This document shows positions 36,572 through 44,866 of a DNA stretch of 64,000 bases, piece after piece. The stretch is from positions 248,001 through 312,000 of the forward strand of contig NZ_JADWYK010000001.1 of assembly GCF_015773195.1 (NCBI RefSeq). The letters run 5' to 3'. The position numbers and the translations under genes are program-made. Source of the DNA: Hymenobacter guriensis (GTDB lineage Bacteria; Bacteroidota; Bacteroidia; Cytophagales; Hymenobacteraceae). The notes beneath the pieces are model-generated. The model did not search any database. It saw only the letters and a list, made by a program, of their open reading frames with translations, and was not told where the DNA came from. How positions within the stretch are numbered: the stretch's first letter is position 1; every line of letters starts with the position of its first letter.

Positions 36572-37459
36572 ATGCCCTCCAAAAAACAGTCTGCCCATAG
36601 TCCACGTTCCTGCCCCTATCCTACCGGAAAGCTGCTGCTCATTGGCGGGCACGAAGACAAAGGCCAGTCGCCGGAGCCTTCCGATGAATCGGCGCTGAAC
36701 GAGAACTTTGCACCCGAAATCATCCTGCAGCGCCTGGCCGATGAAATTGGCAAACGCGGTCCGCTCGTGGTAATTCCTACGGCCTCGGGTGAGCCCCGCA
36801 ACTCGGCTCACGACTATCAACGGGTATTTAAGAAGCTGCACAGACCGACTATAGAAGTGCTTGACATCCGCACGCGGGCCGAGGCCAACGACGAAGATAA
36901 TCTTAAGCTGCTGGACCAGGCCGGCGGCGTCCTCTTCACGGGTGGCGACCAGCTGCGGCTTACGGCTCTGTTGGGCGGTACCGCGCTGCAGCAGCACCTG
37001 CGGGCCCGCTATGCCCACGATGCCCTAATCATTGCCGGCACCAGCGCCGGGGCTACTGCTATGTCGACGCCCATGATCTACCAGGGCCGCGACGACGCGG
37101 GTTTTCTGAAGGGCGAAATCCACATCACCACGGGCCTGGAACTGCTGCACGATGTAGCCGTGGATACGCATTTTATTGCCCGGGGACGCATGGTACGAAT
37201 GGCGCAGATCCTGGCCACTAATCCGGCTTGCATTGGCCTGGGGCTGGAAGAAGATACCGCCGTGCTGGTGACGGAGGGCCGGGAGCTGGAAGTACTGGGC
37301 AGCGGCTTGGCGGTTATCCTGGATGCGCGGGCTTGCAGCTCCACCAATATTCACGAAATAGCGCCCAATACGCCTTTTACCATGCGCGGTATCCAGCTGC
37401 ACCTGCTGGCCAGCGGCGAGCGGTACACCCTGCCTACTGCGCCCCGACTATACGCCTGA
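36572..37459 (+). CDS. cphB: Cyanophycinase (peptidase S51)
   Basis: A 295-residue S51 peptidase. Cyanophycinase cleaves the Asp-Arg polymer cyanophycin to beta-Asp-Arg dipeptides. The nucleophile is Ser158 in IAGTSAGATAM; GGHEDK near the N-terminus and LFTGGDQLRL around 121-130 are the other conserved parts, and GEIHITTGLELL plus VDTHFIARGR follow. The ATG at 36572 starts the body; an in-frame start at 36533 adds 13 residues. No cyanophycin synthetase or isoaspartyl dipeptidase lies in the window, so it may use cyanophycin from elsewhere in the genome or from the environment. No signal peptide is seen. Confidence 0.93.
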   Translation: MPSKKQSAHSPRSCPYPTGKLLLIGGHEDKGQSPEPSDESALNENFAPEIILQRLADEIGKRGPLVVIPTASGEPRNSAHDYQRVFKKLHRPTIEVLDIRTRAEANDEDNLKLLDQAGGVLFTGGDQLRLTALLGGTALQQHLRARYAHDALIIAGTSAGATAMSTPMIYQGRDDAGFLKGEIHITTGLELLHDVAVDTHFIARGRMVRMAQILATNPACIGLGLEEDTAVLVTEGRELEVLGSGLAVILDARACSSTNIHEIAPNTPFTMRGIQLHLLASGERYTLPTAPRLYA

Positions 37460-37479
37460 GCTGCCCCGGAGCACGCGGG

Positions 37480-37938
37480 TTAGGTGAGGGCCGTTTGGTG
37501 TTCGGCGCCCATCAGCCGGGGCTGATACGTAACCGGGCCCAGCAGCCAGGCTTTTCCGCTGGCTTGCATCCGAATAAGCGAGTACGTTTTGCTGCCACCC
37601 GAAACCTCGTCCTGCACGTGCACCATGAGTTTGCCTGAAGCCAGCGCCTGACGTAGCACGGTGGCCGTGATGGGGTTGGCCTGGTTTACCAGTGAGCAGC
37701 TTCCACTGGCTAGTGGCGTAGCGGCCGACAAGTCATCCGAGGTTTCCAGACATACACCTTTAGGGAGTGCCCCCGCTTTATGCCCGGGGCCGTTGCGGGG
37801 CAGCGCCCACTGTGCCACGCAGCGGCGGCGAAAAAACAACGCAAACTGTACCAGCGCGCCGCTGTGCGGGCAGCCGTACCAGGCATAGCGTAATGGCGAC
37901 ATCAGCAGAAGGAATACGGGTGGAAAAGACACAGACAC
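37480..37938 (-). CDS. Hypothetical protein
   Basis: A 152-residue frame with no recognised family. The N-terminal half has a hydrophobic patch followed by basic residues (RRRCVAQWALPRNG). The C-terminal half reads like a small beta-rich domain (GSKTYSLIRMQASGKAWLLGPVTYQ). A start at 37902 (MSPLRYAWYG) is equally possible. It ends 21 nt from the cyanophycinase stop, and a hairpin lies just upstream of its start. It is probably a real gene because the opposite strand offers nothing better and composition matches the genome; function unknown. Confidence 0.5.
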   Translation of the reverse strand: MSVSFPPVFLLLMSPLRYAWYGCPHSGALVQFALFFRRRCVAQWALPRNGPGHKAGALPKGVCLETSDDLSAATPLASGSCSLVNQANPITATVLRQALASGKLMVHVQDEVSGGSKTYSLIRMQASGKAWLLGPVTYQPRLMGAEHQTALT

Positions 37939-37940
37939 AA

Positions 37941-37967
37941 CAGCCCCGAAGAAATCCTTCGGGGCTG
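37941..37967 (-). terminator. Hairpin after the KGG-repeat gene
   Basis: CAGCCCCGAAG and CTTCGGGGCTG form an 11-bp stem with a 5-nt loop. It lies 26 nt after the stop of the minus-strand KGG gene and directly before the next minus-strand start at 37938. The downstream flank (TTGTGTCTGTG) is only weakly U-rich. Confidence 0.65.
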
Positions 37968-37992
37968 CAATTGCACGACCTTGGCAGCAGTC

Positions 37993-38271
37993 CTAGCGCG
38001 TGCCGGCGGCTCTAGCAGCGGCCGGCTGGGTGCGGCTGGCCTGGCCACCTTTGCGGCCGGCGGCCCGTGCTTCTTCCGACGTCCACTGGTGGCCGCGGCC
38101 ACTCAGGTGGGATGCCCGGCCGCCTTCACTGGCAATACGGCGCTGGGTTTCGGGGTCCATGGAGGCAAAGCCCCGCATGCTGGTTTTCTTGGCGGCCGGA
38201 GCGGCAGCCGAGGTGGTTTTGCGGGTAGCTGGAGCCGTTCCGCCGCGCTGGGTGTTTTGGGTTAGTGCCAT
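37993..38271 (-). CDS. KGG-repeat stress-type protein (YciG/GsiB-like)
   Basis: A 92-residue, hydrophilic, very basic protein. Two KGG-type repeats are seen: RGFASMDPETQRRIASEGGRA (32-52, with the first residues Met-Arg before it) and SEEARAAGRKGGQAS further on. The head and tail are Ala/Thr/Lys-rich and disordered. Such proteins (E. coli YciG, Bacillus GsiB) accumulate in stationary phase and under general stress and resemble small hydrophilins. Single gene with a hairpin downstream. Function by analogy only. Confidence 0.85.
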   Translation of the reverse strand: MALTQNTQRGGTAPATRKTTSAAAPAAKKTSMRGFASMDPETQRRIASEGGRASHLSGRGHQWTSEEARAAGRKGGQASRTQPAAARAAGTR

Positions 38272-38759
38272 GGGACTAAGCGAGGTAGATGATTGGTTTA
38301 ACTTGCCCTATGCTACGCTATTGGCGGGGTTTGTCGTTGCTCTCTGACCCATTAAAAACGCCGAATCCAGCCAAATTACCAACTTATCCGGAGCTTACTG
38401 ACGGGGTTTATACGGAGGCTTCGCGAAAGACCCGTACTGTTGAGCTCAGCCCTGCTGCCTTGGCGTTGGGTCGTGTTACCCAGAGCTTGCCTGGCACTTG
38501 GGCTCCTATTGTTCATGCTGAGTTTCGCAGCCGTTTGAGGCCGCCCGCTGCAGCTCCAGGCGAGTGGCTTGGTCCGTTTTCAGCCCTAACTGCTACGCGC
38601 CACTTCGCGACCATGTTAGCTCGTCCGTATTTCCCGCTCCGGGTTTTTCAGGAATAAATACCGATTAACCCGTATAATTTTCTGTTATAACGCCCGAAAA
38701 ATGACCGTATACCAATTGAAAATCCGGCCGCACCTCCGCTGCCGTTTCCTTCTCCTTTT
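38272..38759. other. Gap without a convincing gene
   Basis: A 122-codon open frame (38289-38657, plus) exists but has no recognisable feature, and its third positions are not G/C-biased like the neighbours. I do not call it. The gap should hold the promoters of the KGG gene and of the small lipoprotein gene; no exact TAnnTTTG box is seen. The last ~80 nt before 38700 are AT-rich. Confidence 0.35.
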
Positions 38760-39098
38760 ATGCGCACGTTTCGCTTTCCTCTTCTTTCCGCGGCGCTGCT
38801 GGGCGCCCTGCTTTCCTTCAGTGCCTGCGGCTCAGGCGACCCGCAGAACTCCTCGGATGCCCGCACGGCCGATCTGGACGGTAACGGCAGCGCCGACATC
38901 AATGGCAGTGACGGCGTCTCGACCGACTCTACAGGTATGACTGCCGAGGCCGGAGCCGGCACCCTGGAGAACCAGTCAGCCGGGACGGGCGGCTCCACCG
39001 GGGCCGGCAATACAGCCGCTGATGCCGGTGCTTCTGCCGGTAGCAGCAACTCCGGCGGCTCCGTTGAAACCACTACGCCCGCTTCCGGCAACCGCTAG
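38760..39098 (+). CDS. Small low-complexity lipoprotein with an EF-hand/dockerin-like Ca-loop
   Basis: A 112-residue lipoprotein: signal MRTFRFPLLSAALLGALLSFSAC with the lipobox Cys23. The mature chain is a disordered Ser/Gly/Ala/Thr/Asn-rich tether. Within it DLDGNGSADINGSDG (38-52) follows the Ca-binding spacing D-x-D-x-N-G-x-x-D of EF-hand/dockerin loops. No other domain is present. A small surface-tethered or matrix protein is one guess. It precedes the metallo-beta-lactamase-fold gene by 33 nt on the same strand and may be co-transcribed. Confidence 0.7.
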   Translation: MRTFRFPLLSAALLGALLSFSACGSGDPQNSSDARTADLDGNGSADINGSDGVSTDSTGMTAEAGAGTLENQSAGTGGSTGAGNTAADAGASAGSSNSGGSVETTTPASGNR

Positions 39099-39131
39099 GT
39101 TTTCGTGTTTCTCACTTACAGTTAGCTTTCT

Positions 39132-40073
39132 ATGTCAGCTACCGCCAACCGCGCCAACACGCCGGCCCTTTTCCCGGTAGTAACCGGGCTTTGGGGCCTG
39201 CGCAACGTTTTTGCCAATCTGTACTATGTACAAACCAGCCCTACGGCCTGGGTGCTCGTGGATGCGGGCCTGCCAGGTTCCGGGTCCAGGGTTGAACAGG
39301 AGGCCGCCCAACTATTCGGGCCAGATACCCCGCCAACCGCCATTCTGCTCACGCACGGCCACTTCGACCATGTAGGCGCCCTGCCTCATCTGCTAAAGCG
39401 CTGGCCCGAAGTGCCAGTGTACGCCCACACCCTGGAACTGCCCTACCTGACCGGCCGCTCGGCCTACCCTCCACCCGATCCTACCGTGGGCGGCGGGGCC
39501 ATGGCGGCTATGTCGTTTCTGTATCCCAAACAGCCGCTTGATTTGGGTTCCCGTGTGCATCCGCTGCCCGCCGATGGCACCGTGCCCCACCTCCCCGGCT
39601 GGCGCTGGGTGGCTACGCCCGGCCATACCGCCGGTCACGTTTCCTTTTTTCAAGAAGAAAGCCGTGTGCTGCTGGCCGGCGACGCTTTTGTGACGGTAAA
39701 GGCCGAGTCGGGCACGGCTACGCTCACCCAGCAGCAGGAAGTACACGGCCCCCCGGCTTACTTCACGCCCGACTGGCCGCAGGCCGCCCGCTCAGTGCGT
39801 CTGCTGGCCGCCCTGCAGCCCACGGTAGCCGCTACGGGCCATGGTATTCCGATGCGGGGCCAGGAGTTGCGCAGTGAGCTGGCTGAGCTGGCTGAGCACT
39901 TCGAGCAGCAGGCAGTGCCCCGGCACGGCCGCTACGTAGGCCAGCCGGCCCAGGCCGATGAAACAGGCGTGACGTATGTGCCCCCGCGTAATCTGCGCGT
40001 GGACCCTCTCTGGGTTGCCGGGCTGGGCGTGGCCGGCGGCTTGCTGTGGCTACTCAGCCGGCGGCGCCGGTAG
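39132..40073 (+). CDS. Metallo-beta-lactamase-fold hydrolase with C-terminal membrane anchor
   Basis: A 313-residue MBL-fold protein. The metal motif HxHxDH is His75, His77, Asp79, His80 in LTHGHFDHVG; TPGHTAGHVSF and LLAGDAFVTV supply further ligands. Enzymes of this glyoxalase II-like class hydrolyse thioesters, phosphodiesters or lactones; substrate unknown. Residues ~294-308 (VAGLGVAGGLLWLL) form one hydrophobic helix followed by SRRRR, which suggests a C-tail anchor with a cytoplasmic catalytic domain. A terminator lies about 90 nt downstream. Confidence 0.87.
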   Translation: MSATANRANTPALFPVVTGLWGLRNVFANLYYVQTSPTAWVLVDAGLPGSGSRVEQEAAQLFGPDTPPTAILLTHGHFDHVGALPHLLKRWPEVPVYAHTLELPYLTGRSAYPPPDPTVGGGAMAAMSFLYPKQPLDLGSRVHPLPADGTVPHLPGWRWVATPGHTAGHVSFFQEESRVLLAGDAFVTVKAESGTATLTQQQEVHGPPAYFTPDWPQAARSVRLLAALQPTVAATGHGIPMRGQELRSELAELAEHFEQQAVPRHGRYVGQPAQADETGVTYVPPRNLRVDPLWVAGLGVAGGLLWLLSRRRR

Positions 40074-40163
40074 AGTGGTAGCACGGCATTAGTTTGCCGT
40101 TGGCCTACTTACCGTCGGCACTTCATTTATATCCAATGATTAAGGCCCGTCCTTAAAGTCTGC

Positions 40164-40200
40164 GGCGCCACTGCCAACATACCCGGCAGTGGCGCCTTTT
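40164..40200 (+). terminator. Terminator before the hybrid regulator gene
   Basis: GGCGCCACTGCC (40164-40175) and GGCAGTGGCGCC (40185-40196) form a 12-bp stem with a 9-nt loop followed by TTTT. It separates the MBL gene from the hybrid regulator. Confidence 0.85.
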
Positions 40201-40215
40201 CTTGCCCGGGCGTTG

Positions 40216-40223
40216 TATATTTG
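40216..40223 (+). promoter_or_regulatory. Bacteroidota -7 box of the hybrid regulator gene
   Basis: TATATTTG is an exact TAnnTTTG match. It lies just 1-4 nt before the first in-frame TTG/GTG codons (40225/40228), so either the message is leaderless from GTG 40228 or translation starts further in, at TTG 40267. Confidence 0.6.
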
Positions 40224-40224
40224 A

Positions 40225-43083
40225 TTGGTGTGGCCGGTCCCGTTTTCCCGCGCCGCTGCTTTCTGCTTGTATACACAAAGAATATCTGGTTGGCTCAGCG
40301 GGCTGTTGCTGGCCGTTGCGGTGCTGTTGCTCAGCAGCTGCAGCCGTCAGGCACCGGCCCCACGCTACCGCATTGGCTTTTCGCAGTGCAGCACCAACGG
40401 GCCGTGGCGCCAGGCCATGCTGGCGGGCATGGAGCGGGAGCTGAGCTTCCATCCCGAGGTGGCGCTGCGGATGCTGAACGCCAACGACAACAGCCAGGTG
40501 CAGCAGCAGCAGATCCGGCAGCTGCTGCGCGAGGGCGTGGACTTGCTTATCGTGTCGCCCTACGAAGCCGGGCCGGTGACCCCGGCCGTGGAGGAAGCCA
40601 TTGCCCAGGGCGTGCCCGTGGTGCTACTCGACCGGCGCACGGCTTCTGCCCGCTACACAGCCTATGTAGGTGGCAACAACCTGGAAATAGGCAAGACGGC
40701 GGCCCGCTACGCGGCGAGCCTGCTCCGGCAGCGCGGCTACGTAGCTGAGGTACTGGGTACGCCTGGCTCCTCGGCCACCGCCGAGCGGCACCAGGGATTT
40801 GTACAGGCCCTGGCGGCTTACCCCAGCATCCGCTCCGTGGGCCAGGTAGAAGGCGACTGGACCGTAAATACCGTGAAACCGGCTTTGCGCACGTTGCTCA
40901 AGGCTCACCCGGAAGTTTCCCTGCTGTTTGCTCACAACGATGGGATGGCGCGCGGGGCCGCCGAAGTGTGCCGGGAGCTTGGGCGGGAGCGGCAAATTAA
41001 AATCATTGGGGTCGATGGCCTTGCCGGGGCCAATGAAGGCCTTGACCTGGTGCGGCGTGGCTTGCTGGATGCCTCCATTCTGTACGCTCCCGGCGGCGAG
41101 GAAGCCATGCGCACGGCCCTGAGCATCCTGCGCCGCCAGCCCTACCGCCGCGAAAACACGCTCGGCACCCTCGTTATTGACTCGACCAACGTGCGCACCC
41201 TGCAGCAGCAAACCGATAAAATGGCCAGCCAGCAGCAGGATATCCTACGCCAGCAGGGGCTATTGCAGTCGTTGCGGGCCACGTATGCCAGCCAGCGCAC
41301 AGTTTTGTACGGGCTGCTGGCCACCCTGCTGGGAGCCATTTTGCTGGGCGGCGTGGCCTGGCGCTCAGCGCGTAAAAACCGGCAGATAAATCAGCAGCTT
41401 GCCCGGCAGAACGCCGAAATTGACGCTATCAATCATCAGCTGGTCAGCCAGAACGAGGAAATACGGCAGCAGCGCAACCAGCTCGAAACCCTTGCCGCGC
41501 AGGCCCGCACCGATACGGAGGCCAAGCTGCGCTTCTTCACCAATTTTTCCCACGAGCTGCGCACCCCACTCACCCTCATCCTGGGGCCCGTAGAGGAATT
41601 ACTCACCAGCTCCTCCGACCTCACGTCCACCCAGCGCCACGACCTGGGACTTGTGCGCCGCAACACGCAACGACTGCTGCAGCTGGTTAATCAGCTGCTC
41701 GATTTCCGCAAGATTGAAGTAGGCAAAATGGCCGTGCGCGCCACAGAGGGCAACCTCGTGACCTTTGTGCGCGAAATTGTGGATGCCTTCGAGCGGCCGG
41801 CCCGCCAACGAAGCGTGGAGCTACGCTTTCAGGCCCCGGAGGCCGAGCTGAAAGGCTGGTTTGATGGCAATATCCTCGACAAGGTCTTCTTCAACCTGCT
41901 TTCCAATGCCCTGAAGTTCACGCCCGATCAGGGCGTTATCACTATCAGCGTGGAGGCTACCCCTGATGGCCGCCACCTGTGCGTGAGCGTGGCCGACACC
42001 GGCCGGGGTATCAGCGACCAGGACCGGGCCCACATCTTTGAGTGGTTTTATCAGGGCGACCAGAGTGCTGTGGCCAAGGGTTCGGGCATGGGGCTGGCGC
42101 TGGCCCAGGGTCTCACGCGCCTGCATCAGGGCCAGCTAACATTCAGTAGTCAGCCGGGACAAGGCAGCACGTTTGTCGTAACCCTGCCCCGGGAGCTGCC
42201 CGAAGCGCTACGCTCGACTGAGCCGGTCAGTCCCACGGTTTTTGCCCTGGATGAGCCGGAGTCGCTGCCCGAACTGGCATCCCCAGACCCGACGACCAGC
42301 CCGGAAAGCGGGCTGGATACGCTGGTGCTGGTGATTGAGGACAATCCCGAAGTCAATAGCTTCCTGGCCCGCAAGCTGCGGCCTCACTTTCGGGTGCAGA
42401 CGGCCACCGACGGGGCCAGCGGCCTGCGCATGGCCACCGACCTCATTCCCGACCTGGTAGTGTGCGACGTGATGATGCCTGGCCTGAGCGGACTGGAAGT
42501 AGTAGCCCAGCTGAAGGCCGACTGGCGCACCTCGCACATTCCGGTGGTGCTGCTCACGGCTCGTAATGCCCCCGAGCAGCAGGTGGAGGGCGTGCAGGCC
42601 GGGGCCGATGTGTACCTGACCAAGCCCTTCAACCCGGCCTTTCTGCTGGAAAGCGTACGGACCCTCCTGGGCAACCGCGCCCGTCAGCGGGAGCATTTCC
42701 GCCGGGAGCTGCTGGTGGATATGGAGGCCACGCCCGCCTCCGACCCCGACCAGAAATTCCTCACCGACCTGACGGCCGTGGTGGAGGCGCAGCTGGCCCA
42801 ACCCACCCTGAACGTGGAAGACGTGGCCCGCGGCCTGGGCATCTCGCGCATGCAGCTCTACCGCAAAATAAAAGCGGTACTGGGCACCGGCGTATCCGAT
42901 TTCATTCAGGGCCGGCGCTTGGCCAAAGCCCGGGAGCTGCTGGTAGATGACACGCTCAGCATTACCGATGTGGCCTACGAGCTGGGATTCTCCTCGCCCT
43001 CCTACTTCTCCACTTCCTTTAAAGCCCGCTACCAGATTTCCCCTTCGGAGTTCCGGGCGCTACACAGCACTCCGCACGCTTAA
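40225..43083 (+). CDS. Hybrid two-component system protein: periplasmic sugar-binding sensor, kinase, receiver, AraC
   Basis: A protein of up to 952 residues (numbering from 40225) that senses a ligand in the periplasm and controls transcription directly. Residues ~48-320 are a LacI/RbsB-type periplasmic-binding domain (YRIGFSQCSTNGPWRQAML, VDLLIVSPYEAGP, VVLLDRR, FAHNDGMARGAAE). A transmembrane helix lies at 360-378, then a coiled coil, HisKA with His443 in FSHELRTPLTLI, the ATPase domain (NLLSNALKF, DTGRG), a receiver with Asp748 in VVCDVMMPG, and an AraC HTH domain at ~850-952. A hydrophobic segment with SSC39 near the N-terminus could be a signal anchor or lipobox. This architecture matches fructose-sensing BT1754 of Bacteroides. 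The downstream glycosidase genes are the obvious targets. Confidence 0.94.
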   Translation: MVWPVPFSRAAAFCLYTQRISGWLSGLLLAVAVLLLSSCSRQAPAPRYRIGFSQCSTNGPWRQAMLAGMERELSFHPEVALRMLNANDNSQVQQQQIRQLLREGVDLLIVSPYEAGPVTPAVEEAIAQGVPVVLLDRRTASARYTAYVGGNNLEIGKTAARYAASLLRQRGYVAEVLGTPGSSATAERHQGFVQALAAYPSIRSVGQVEGDWTVNTVKPALRTLLKAHPEVSLLFAHNDGMARGAAEVCRELGRERQIKIIGVDGLAGANEGLDLVRRGLLDASILYAPGGEEAMRTALSILRRQPYRRENTLGTLVIDSTNVRTLQQQTDKMASQQQDILRQQGLLQSLRATYASQRTVLYGLLATLLGAILLGGVAWRSARKNRQINQQLARQNAEIDAINHQLVSQNEEIRQQRNQLETLAAQARTDTEAKLRFFTNFSHELRTPLTLILGPVEELLTSSSDLTSTQRHDLGLVRRNTQRLLQLVNQLLDFRKIEVGKMAVRATEGNLVTFVREIVDAFERPARQRSVELRFQAPEAELKGWFDGNILDKVFFNLLSNALKFTPDQGVITISVEATPDGRHLCVSVADTGRGISDQDRAHIFEWFYQGDQSAVAKGSGMGLALAQGLTRLHQGQLTFSSQPGQGSTFVVTLPRELPEALRSTEPVSPTVFALDEPESLPELASPDPTTSPESGLDTLVLVIEDNPEVNSFLARKLRPHFRVQTATDGASGLRMATDLIPDLVVCDVMMPGLSGLEVVAQLKADWRTSHIPVVLLTARNAPEQQVEGVQAGADVYLTKPFNPAFLLESVRTLLGNRARQREHFRRELLVDMEATPASDPDQKFLTDLTAVVEAQLAQPTLNVEDVARGLGISRMQLYRKIKAVLGTGVSDFIQGRRLAKARELLVDDTLSITDVAYELGFSSPSYFSTSFKARYQISPSEFRALHSTPHA

Positions 43084-43109
43084 AGCACAACATTTCTGCA
43101 AGAAATTCG

Positions 43110-43146
43110 AAACCAGGCTCGCTGTGGAGCCTGGTTTTTTGCTTTT
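43110..43146 (+). terminator. Terminator of the hybrid regulator gene
   Basis: AAACCAGGCTC and GAGCCTGGTTT form an 11-bp stem with a 6-nt loop, followed by TTTGCTTTT. It separates regulator and glycosidase transcription. Confidence 0.85.
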
Positions 43147-43161
43147 AACGCTCACATAAGC

Positions 43162-43218
43162 AATGGCTTGCAAAAAAATTCCTCTCAATTGCTTTTTGAA
43201 ATGAATATGCAAGTCATT
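43162..43218. promoter_or_regulatory. Candidate operator: widely spaced inverted repeat upstream of the first GH30 gene
   Basis: AATGGCTTGCA (43162-43172) and TGCAAGTCATT (43208-43218) are inverted copies matching at 10 of 11 positions, separated by 35 nt of AT-rich DNA. The gap lies between the regulator's terminator and the first GH30 gene. It is a plausible site for the AraC domain of the hybrid regulator; this is inference. Confidence 0.4.
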
Positions 43219-43382
43219 CTCCGGTAGTATGCGGAACTTCGTGGCGGGCAGTTTGGAAAAAGGATGCTTCCGCCATTTCCTTACTTCCCCGAATCCGGTT
43301 TTTCAGACAGCTGGCCTTTGCAGGCCACGCCCAGATTTTGAAAACCGCTAATGCCTTGCTTCCCTACCCCGCCCTTTCCCGC

Positions 43383-44801
43383 ATGCTTCGCTTTCCTTCC
43401 CTTGCCACGGCCCTACTCCTGGGGCTGAGTCTGACTACCGGCTGCCAGCGCCCATCCACGGGCACTGCCAAATCGGTGGAGTTCTGGCTGACCAACCCGG
43501 ATAAGTCGGCGCTGTTTCAGCGGCAGGCCGCGCCGCTGGGCTTCGGCTCGGAGGCGGCCACGCCGACTACCCCGGTTATTGAGGTAGACGAGCAGCAAAC
43601 GTTTCAGCCCATCGACGGATTCGGCTACTGCCTCACGGGCGGCAGTGCCCAACTGCTGCACGCCATGAGCCCGGCTGCCCGCAAAACCCTATTGCAGGAG
43701 CTGTTTGGTACAGCGGGCACCAGCATTGGGGTGAGTTACCTGCGCCTGAGCATCGGCGCCTCCGATCTGGATGCGCAGGTGTTCAGCTACGACGACCTGC
43801 CCGCTGGCCAGACCGACCCCACGCTCAGCAAGTTCAGCCTTGCCCCCGACCGGGAGCACCTGCTGCCCGTACTCAAGGAAATCCTGGCTATCAACCCCAG
43901 CCTCAAGCTGATGGGCTCACCCTGGTCGCCGCCGCCGTGGATGAAAACCAACGAAAGCTCCAAGGGTGGCTCCCTGAAGCCGGAGTTTTATCCGGCTTAC
44001 GCCCAGTATTTCGTGAAGTACATCCAAGGCATGAAAGCCGAGGGCGTGCGCATCGACGCCATTACCATCCAGAATGAGCCCTTGCACCCCGGCAACAACC
44101 CCAGCCTGCTGATGCTGGAGGAGCAGCAGGCGGAGTTTATCAAGAAGCACCTGGGCCCGGCGTTTAAGGCGGCGAAAATCGACACCAAGATTATTGTGTA
44201 CGACCACAACGCCGACCGGCCCGACTACCCCATCAGCATCCTCAACGACCCCGAAGCCAAGCAGTACGTGGATGGCTCGGCCTTTCACCTCTACGGCGGC
44301 CCCATCGAAGCCTTGAGCAAAGTGCACGACGCCCACCCCGACAAGAATCTGTACTTCACGGAGCAGTGGGTGGGCTCGAAAAGCAACTTCGCCGAAAACG
44401 TGCCCTGGCACGTGCGCACCCTCATCATTGGAGCCACGCGCAACTGGGCGCGCACGGTGCTGGAGTGGAACCTGGCCGCCGACCCCCAGCAGAACCCGCA
44501 CACGCCCGGTGGCTGCACCGAGTGCCGGGGCGCCCTCACGTTGGACGGCGACAAAGTGACGCGCGAAGATGCTTACTACATCATTGCCCACGCCAGCAAG
44601 TTTGCCCGGCCCGGCTCGGTGCGCATTGCCTCCACCACGCCCGAGAAGCTGCCCAACGTGGCTTTCCGGGCCCCAGGCGGCCAGCGGGTGCTGGTAGTGC
44701 AGAACGACAACGCCAGCCCGCAAACCTTTGCGGTGCGCCATCAGGGCCGTGTGTTTTCCTCCACGCTGGGCGCCGGCGCAGTGGGCACTTACGTGTGGTA
44801 A
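43383..44801 (+). CDS. GH30 glycosidase, lipoprotein
   Basis: A 472-residue family 30 glycoside hydrolase. The family includes glucosylceramidases, endo-beta-1,6-glucanases and beta-xylosidases. The signal MLRFPSLATALLLGLSLTTGC ends in a lipobox with Cys21. The TIM barrel starts with IDGFGYCLTGGSA; acid/base Glu232 is in TIQNEPLHPG and nucleophile Glu327 in LYFTEQWV. The small C-terminal beta domain ends at VGTYVW. The ATG at 43383 is chosen because it opens the signal. It is clearly paralogous to the gene at 46035, with the same segment order. With the GH5 enzymes downstream, beta-1,6/1,3-glucan is the likeliest substrate. Confidence 0.92.
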   Translation: MLRFPSLATALLLGLSLTTGCQRPSTGTAKSVEFWLTNPDKSALFQRQAAPLGFGSEAATPTTPVIEVDEQQTFQPIDGFGYCLTGGSAQLLHAMSPAARKTLLQELFGTAGTSIGVSYLRLSIGASDLDAQVFSYDDLPAGQTDPTLSKFSLAPDREHLLPVLKEILAINPSLKLMGSPWSPPPWMKTNESSKGGSLKPEFYPAYAQYFVKYIQGMKAEGVRIDAITIQNEPLHPGNNPSLLMLEEQQAEFIKKHLGPAFKAAKIDTKIIVYDHNADRPDYPISILNDPEAKQYVDGSAFHLYGGPIEALSKVHDAHPDKNLYFTEQWVGSKSNFAENVPWHVRTLIIGATRNWARTVLEWNLAADPQQNPHTPGGCTECRGALTLDGDKVTREDAYYIIAHASKFARPGSVRIASTTPEKLPNVAFRAPGGQRVLVVQNDNASPQTFAVRHQGRVFSSTLGAGAVGTYVW

Positions 44802-44824
44802 TCATTTCACATCCTCATTATCTT

Positions 44825-44852
44825 TTTCACCTTCACCCTTTCACCTTCACCC
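44825..44852. repeat. Tandem 14-bp repeat before the T9SS protein gene
   Basis: TTTCACCTTCACCC occurs twice in direct succession (44825-44838 and 44839-44852) within a purine-poor tract that runs to the start codon at 44867. It may be replication-slippage DNA in a leader. Confidence 0.65.
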
Positions 44853-44866
44853 TTTTACTAATTCCC

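Noticed and set aside
38289..38657. 122-codon plus-strand open frame
   Set aside because: No signal, domain or neighbour support, and third-codon positions lack the G/C bias of nearby genes.
44366..44866. 5' extension of the T9SS gene frame into the GH30 gene
   Set aside because: The open frame continues upstream by chance, but the signal peptide starts at the ATG at 44867.
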